The notes beneath the pieces are model-generated. The model ran no database searches. It was not told where the DNA came from and saw nothing but the letters and a program-made list of their open reading frames with translations. A program made the translations under genes and the position numbers. From the NCBI GenBank assembly GCA_964458085.1, contig CAYWFF010000007.1:1-31981 (forward strand): a stretch of DNA of 31,981 bases, given 5' to 3'. Below, piece by piece: positions 29,087-31,981 of this stretch (position 1 is its first letter; each line of letters starts with the position of its first letter). Origin of the DNA: CAYWFF01 sp964458085 (GTDB lineage: Bacteria; Patescibacteriota; Microgenomatia; UBA8517).

Positions 29087-29473
29087 ATGTCCAAACTGCC
29101 CCGTAAAAAAACCAACATTATCAGAAAAAAAACTCCCGTTATTTATCTACTTCTTATCTCAATTTGCACTCTCATGTTATTAACCATTATTAATATTATC
29201 AGTTTATATTTGCCATTTGATGTTAACGTAAGCGCATCAGGTAATACAAAAACAATACAGAAACCCACATCCGACATTGATACTGCCAACAAATGGAAAC
29301 TATTTCTCCAAAAACACCCCACTTATTTGTATGGGTGGCTTGAGTTAGCTCAGTTTACAAAAGATCAGGGAAATACAGACGAAGCAGCATTATACGTTGA
29401 ACGTGCACGGGCTCTCGACCCGAACAACGAAACCGTTCTAAAACTCCGAAAGGAACTTGCAAGACAATATTGA
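29087..29473 (+). CDS. Small membrane-anchored TPR-like protein
   Basis: A 128-residue protein: very basic N-terminus (MSKLPRKKTNIIRKKTP), transmembrane segment at about 17-40 (VIYLLLISICTLMLLTIINI), short linker, and a C-terminal region with one recognisable tetratricopeptide repeat (YLYGWLELAQFTKDQGNTDE, then AALYVERARALDPNN), so a protein-protein contact role is likely. The ATG at 29087 is preferred over 29078 because of the -10-like box. Convergent with the bL25 gene, 14 bases apart. Confidence 0.65.
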   Translation: MSKLPRKKTNIIRKKTPVIYLLLISICTLMLLTIINIISLYLPFDVNVSASGNTKTIQKPTSDIDTANKWKLFLQKHPTYLYGWLELAQFTKDQGNTDEAALYVERARALDPNNETVLKLRKELARQY

Positions 29474-29487
29474 GGTTTTTTAAAATT

Positions 29488-30150
29488 TTATTCTGCTTCT
29501 TTTGAAGCTTCTGTGTCCGGAGTTTCAGCGGTAGTGTCGGAAGGTGTTTCAGCTTCTACTTCTTCGGCTGGAGCTACCGGTTCAGGTTCTTCTTCTCTTT
29601 GCGGTTCTACTTTAACAACAATAGTTTCCATGTCATCTTTAATTTCTACTTTAGAAGAATCGTATTTTATATCTCCGATTTTTACTTGCTGATCAACTTC
29701 TTCAAGTTTTGTCAGGTCTATTATAAATTGTTCGGGAAGATCGGTAGGCAGAGCTTCAACTTCAATTTCATCAACATACTGAACCACAGTTCCCAACCCT
29801 TGTTTTTCTGCCGGCGATTCACCGACAACTTCCACGGGTACTTGAGCTGTTACTTTTTCTTTCAGATCAACTTCCATAAAGTCTACGTGTATAGGATTGT
29901 TTGATAGCGGATCTACTTGAATATTACTGACAAGAACAGGGTGTTTGGTTTTATTAAGCTCAACTTCAATAATACTTGTTTCCCCTGCCTCACTGAAAAC
30001 TTTAGCGAATTCTTTAATTGGAAGTTGTATCGCGGTAGACTTTACTTTTTTACCGAAAATATTTGCCGGTAGAATACCTTCTTTTCTTAGTCTTTTAACT
30101 TTCCGGCCGAGGACCGTCCTAGTGTCTGCAGTTATTTTATAATTTGCCAT
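29488..30150 (-). CDS. rplY: Ribosomal protein bL25 (Ctc form) with acidic tail
   Basis: A 220-residue 5S-rRNA-binding ribosomal protein of the long TL5/Ctc type. N-terminal domain: TRTVLGRKVKRLRKEGILPA then NIFGK (L25 RNA-binding core), HPVLVSNIQVDPLSNNPIHVDFMEVDLKEKV (70s-100s). C-terminal TL5-like beta domain: VPVEVVGESPAEKQGLGTVV, VEVEALPTDLPEQFIIDLT, VKIGDIKY. The last 40 residues are a low-complexity acidic extension (EEEPEPVAPAEE, TAETPDTEASKEAE). It starts 9 bases after the DUF4012 gene with no terminator between, so it can be read from that transcript. Confidence 0.95.
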   Translation of the reverse strand: MANYKITADTRTVLGRKVKRLRKEGILPANIFGKKVKSTAIQLPIKEFAKVFSEAGETSIIEVELNKTKHPVLVSNIQVDPLSNNPIHVDFMEVDLKEKVTAQVPVEVVGESPAEKQGLGTVVQYVDEIEVEALPTDLPEQFIIDLTKLEEVDQQVKIGDIKYDSSKVEIKDDMETIVVKVEPQREEEPEPVAPAEEVEAETPSDTTAETPDTEASKEAE

Positions 30151-30159
30151 TTTTTTTAT

Positions 30160-31980
30160 TTACCAGTTAACGAAAAATTCCTTATCGTCCGTTAGCTTCG
30201 TATTATAGCTGATTGGGTTCTCATCCGTCAACAAACCTCTCATTGGCTTAATTATTGAAGTTTTAACTTTCAAAGTGTCGTCGCCGGTCTGTTTCCGCCA
30301 ATTATGAATAAATGAACCTGGTTTTCCAAAGTTCAACTGCGATACATTTTCCCAAGAAAATGTATATGACTCGGAAGAATTCGCTGACAGATTCACTTCT
30401 AAACCGATTTCTTTAGTGTTTTGTATTGAACTGATGTCTGGTGTAAAAAGGTTTGGACTCTCCCCTTTTTGAATTTTACCTACTCCCGAACTCTGCGGCA
30501 CTAAAATACGTATGTAACCTCTATAATGATCGTTTGTGGAATTGTTAAGCTTAAAAGACATTACATGTTTAACACTCCCCTCTTCCAGCTTTACTTCAAG
30601 AGATGCATCCTTATTAAGGTTTATGGGTTTATCTGACAAGTTTGTTTCGACGATTCCTATAAAATCTTTGTAACAATTTTCTGTTTCACATCCGCTTATG
30701 TCTACACCTCCGCTCCACCCTAAAACTTGCAATGCTTTTTGCGAAGACGTGTCGGGCAACATAGCAACAGCATTGTTTTTGTTTAACGATGACAAAAATT
30801 GGAATACCAGCTTTTGCCTATCCTCCTGAGACAAACTTTGTATCGTCTGGATCATAACATCACCACTTTTAAATGCACTTAAAAGAGATTGGCTCCTGTG
30901 GGAATTTGTCAAAAGAGTGTCTTCTGAAATTGGAATTGATAAAGTTATCACTCCGTTTACAGTAATGCCTAAACTGTGTTCAATAAATGAGGCAATATCA
31001 TACGACGCATCAGCAAAATCTACTTTCCAATTACTGTCTTCAAATCGCCATTCAGACGAATCGCGCAAATTAGCAATTACTTTCGGTGCATCAAGTTTGC
31101 CTTTAAGTTGAGAGTCTATATCTTCAGCTTCATAAATTTGAGCAGTTGTCACATGTCCTCCCGACATACTAACAATTACAACGCCTGAAATTCTGCCTCC
31201 GCTCGCAGTATTAAATCTCTCATCTTGCAATATAAGTGCAATGGTCGAAGGTTTTTCATTGCCTAAATATATCGGCAGCTGATTAACCAACTGCTCCATA
31301 ACTTGAGCGTTTTTAACCAAAGGTCCAAGCGACTCATGTTCACTTAAAATTTCTACAATGTTACTCTCCCCTTCCTGCGACAATAAGTCACCCTTTAAAA
31401 AACTGGCTTCTCTGTAAAGTGTTCCCAACTGGAGCGATAACTTGGATGTAATAGCTCGCGTGTCGCTTGAGTCATCAAAAAGTGCTGTAAACAACTCATT
31501 AACAGTTGTCATTGTTTCACTGGCCGACTCCCCTATTGCAGAAAAATGTTCATAATTATCCAGTGCTCTATTTACAGGTTTATAAACTTTTTCCAATAAG
31601 GGCAGAGTGGCCAGAGTACTTGTAATACTTTGGCCCAGAACAGCTGCTCTCCGGCTTAGTTGAAAACCTTGTTGTGAATCATTAAAAACTCCATTCGTAA
31701 AAGTTTTAAGGTTTTGGGAAACCTGTATTTTACTTACTCCTAACGCAAAAAACGGCAATGTAAAAACTGAAATAAGTAAAGCTAAAACTATCATCATAAA
31801 TTTTGGTTTAAGGTAGTAACGAGATTTTTTAGTTTTATTTGCTATAAGTTTTTGGTGTATTTGCAGAAAACCGGTTTTTAAAGGTGCAGTTTTTTTATTA
31901 TTTTTTTGCGCAACCTCAACTTTTTCTAATTGCTTAGTTTTAGTAATAGAGCGCGAGGTCTCACGTGGTATGTCGGCAAA
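30160..31980 (-). CDS. DUF4012-like anchored surface protein (5' end outside window)
   Basis: The frame stays open from the stop (30160-30162) to the window edge, so the Met at 31797 is not the start; at least 607 codons are present. Order: basic cytoplasmic region (at least 60 residues, e.g. KTGFLQIHQKLIANKTKK), transmembrane segment (MIVLALLISVFTLPFFALGV), a helical stretch, then the DUF4012-type core: PSTIALILQDERFNTASGGRISGVVIV in place of the usual Q-N-x-x-E-x-R-x-x-G-G-F, NLRDSSEWRFEDSNWKVDFADAS, and ITLSIPISE. The C-terminal part is beta-rich and probably extracellular. DUF4012 proteins are common in CPR and Gram-positive genomes near glycan genes; function unknown. The core is divergent. 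Confidence 0.7.
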   Translation of the reverse strand, partial: FADIPRETSRSITKTKQLEKVEVAQKNNKKTAPLKTGFLQIHQKLIANKTKKSRYYLKPKFMMIVLALLISVFTLPFFALGVSKIQVSQNLKTFTNGVFNDSQQGFQLSRRAAVLGQSITSTLATLPLLEKVYKPVNRALDNYEHFSAIGESASETMTTVNELFTALFDDSSDTRAITSKLSLQLGTLYREASFLKGDLLSQEGESNIVEILSEHESLGPLVKNAQVMEQLVNQLPIYLGNEKPSTIALILQDERFNTASGGRISGVVIVSMSGGHVTTAQIYEAEDIDSQLKGKLDAPKVIANLRDSSEWRFEDSNWKVDFADASYDIASFIEHSLGITVNGVITLSIPISEDTLLTNSHRSQSLLSAFKSGDVMIQTIQSLSQEDRQKLVFQFLSSLNKNNAVAMLPDTSSQKALQVLGWSGGVDISGCETENCYKDFIGIVETNLSDKPINLNKDASLEVKLEEGSVKHVMSFKLNNSTNDHYRGYIRILVPQSSGVGKIQKGESPNLFTPDISSIQNTKEIGLEVNLSANSSESYTFSWENVSQLNFGKPGSFIHNWRKQTGDDTLKVKTSIIKPMRGLLTDENPISYNTKLTDDKEFFVNW

Positions 31981-31981
31981 T

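Noticed and set aside
31797..31797. Met at 31797 as the start of the DUF4012 protein
   Set aside because: The frame continues without a stop to the window edge and encodes a plausible basic cytoplasmic tail before the membrane helix.

Overview
The window looks like a piece of a Candidate Phyla Radiation (Patescibacteria) chromosome, most likely of the Microgenomates type. This is inferred from an AT-rich sequence with very tight gene packing, many small membrane-anchored proteins of unknown function, a truncated-looking ValRS, DUF4012 and PEGA/SH3 surface proteins, and hardly any Shine-Dalgarno sites. TGA is a normal stop codon (for example in the wecA-like gene, hsp20 and tsaD), so the UGA-recoding lineages (Gracilibacteria, SR1) are excluded. 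No plasmid, phage or insertion-sequence genes are seen; this is core and envelope territory.

Layout. 1-2.6 kb: the 3' end of a DUF4173-like membrane protein, a small anchored protein, a winged-helix/Nudix protein and, on the minus strand, a ZIP metal transporter. 2.6-7.9 kb: a plus-strand envelope-glycan block made of two GT39-type GT-C glycosyltransferases, a small membrane protein, a WecA/MraY-type phosphoglycosyl transferase and a UbiA-type decaprenyl-phosphate phosphoribosyltransferase homologue, with overlapping or nearly abutting genes. 7.9-9.3 kb: a PEGA-PEGA-SH3 protein (minus strand) and hsp20 behind a textbook promoter with a CIRCE operator. 9.3-13 kb: a five-gene minus-strand type IV pilin operon, including one pilin carrying a PA14 domain and one carrying a von Willebrand A domain. 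13.07-14.07 kb: tRNA-Cys(GCA), a second copy of its 3' end, and an M23 peptidase. 14.05-17.6 kb (minus): Nudix, AlkA-like glycosylase, a GreA-like protein, groEL and groES (second CIRCE). 17.65-21.4 kb: divergent genes for an anchored solute-binding protein and a VanW protein. 21.4-25.8 kb: an orphan gene, DedA, a TsaC-TsaE fusion, a tiny minus-strand gene, TsaD and a HAD hydrolase. 25.8-28.3 kb: a T-box-like leader with a terminator, then valS. 28.3-32 kb: two small anchored proteins, ribosomal protein bL25 and a DUF4012 protein that runs off the window.

How the parts work together. The GT39/WecA/UbiA block probably makes polyprenyl-phosphate-linked sugars and adds them to a surface polymer. 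The pilin operon supplies minor (tip) pilins for a pilus whose motor genes lie elsewhere. TsaC-TsaE and TsaD make the t6A tRNA modification. The two CIRCE operators imply an HrcA heat-shock regulon encoded outside the window.

The most notable non-coding signals are: (i) a T-box-like antiterminator/terminator in front of valS; (ii) a recurring -10 hexamer placed 5-9 bases before the start codon of about a dozen genes, the layout expected for leaderless mRNAs; (iii) the rare strong ribosome-binding sites, confined mainly to hsp20 and one 75-residue orphan; and (iv) a duplicated tRNA-Cys 3' end. No stretch longer than 300 bases lacks a gene; the longest gaps (13141-13397 and 25785-25990) are described as features.
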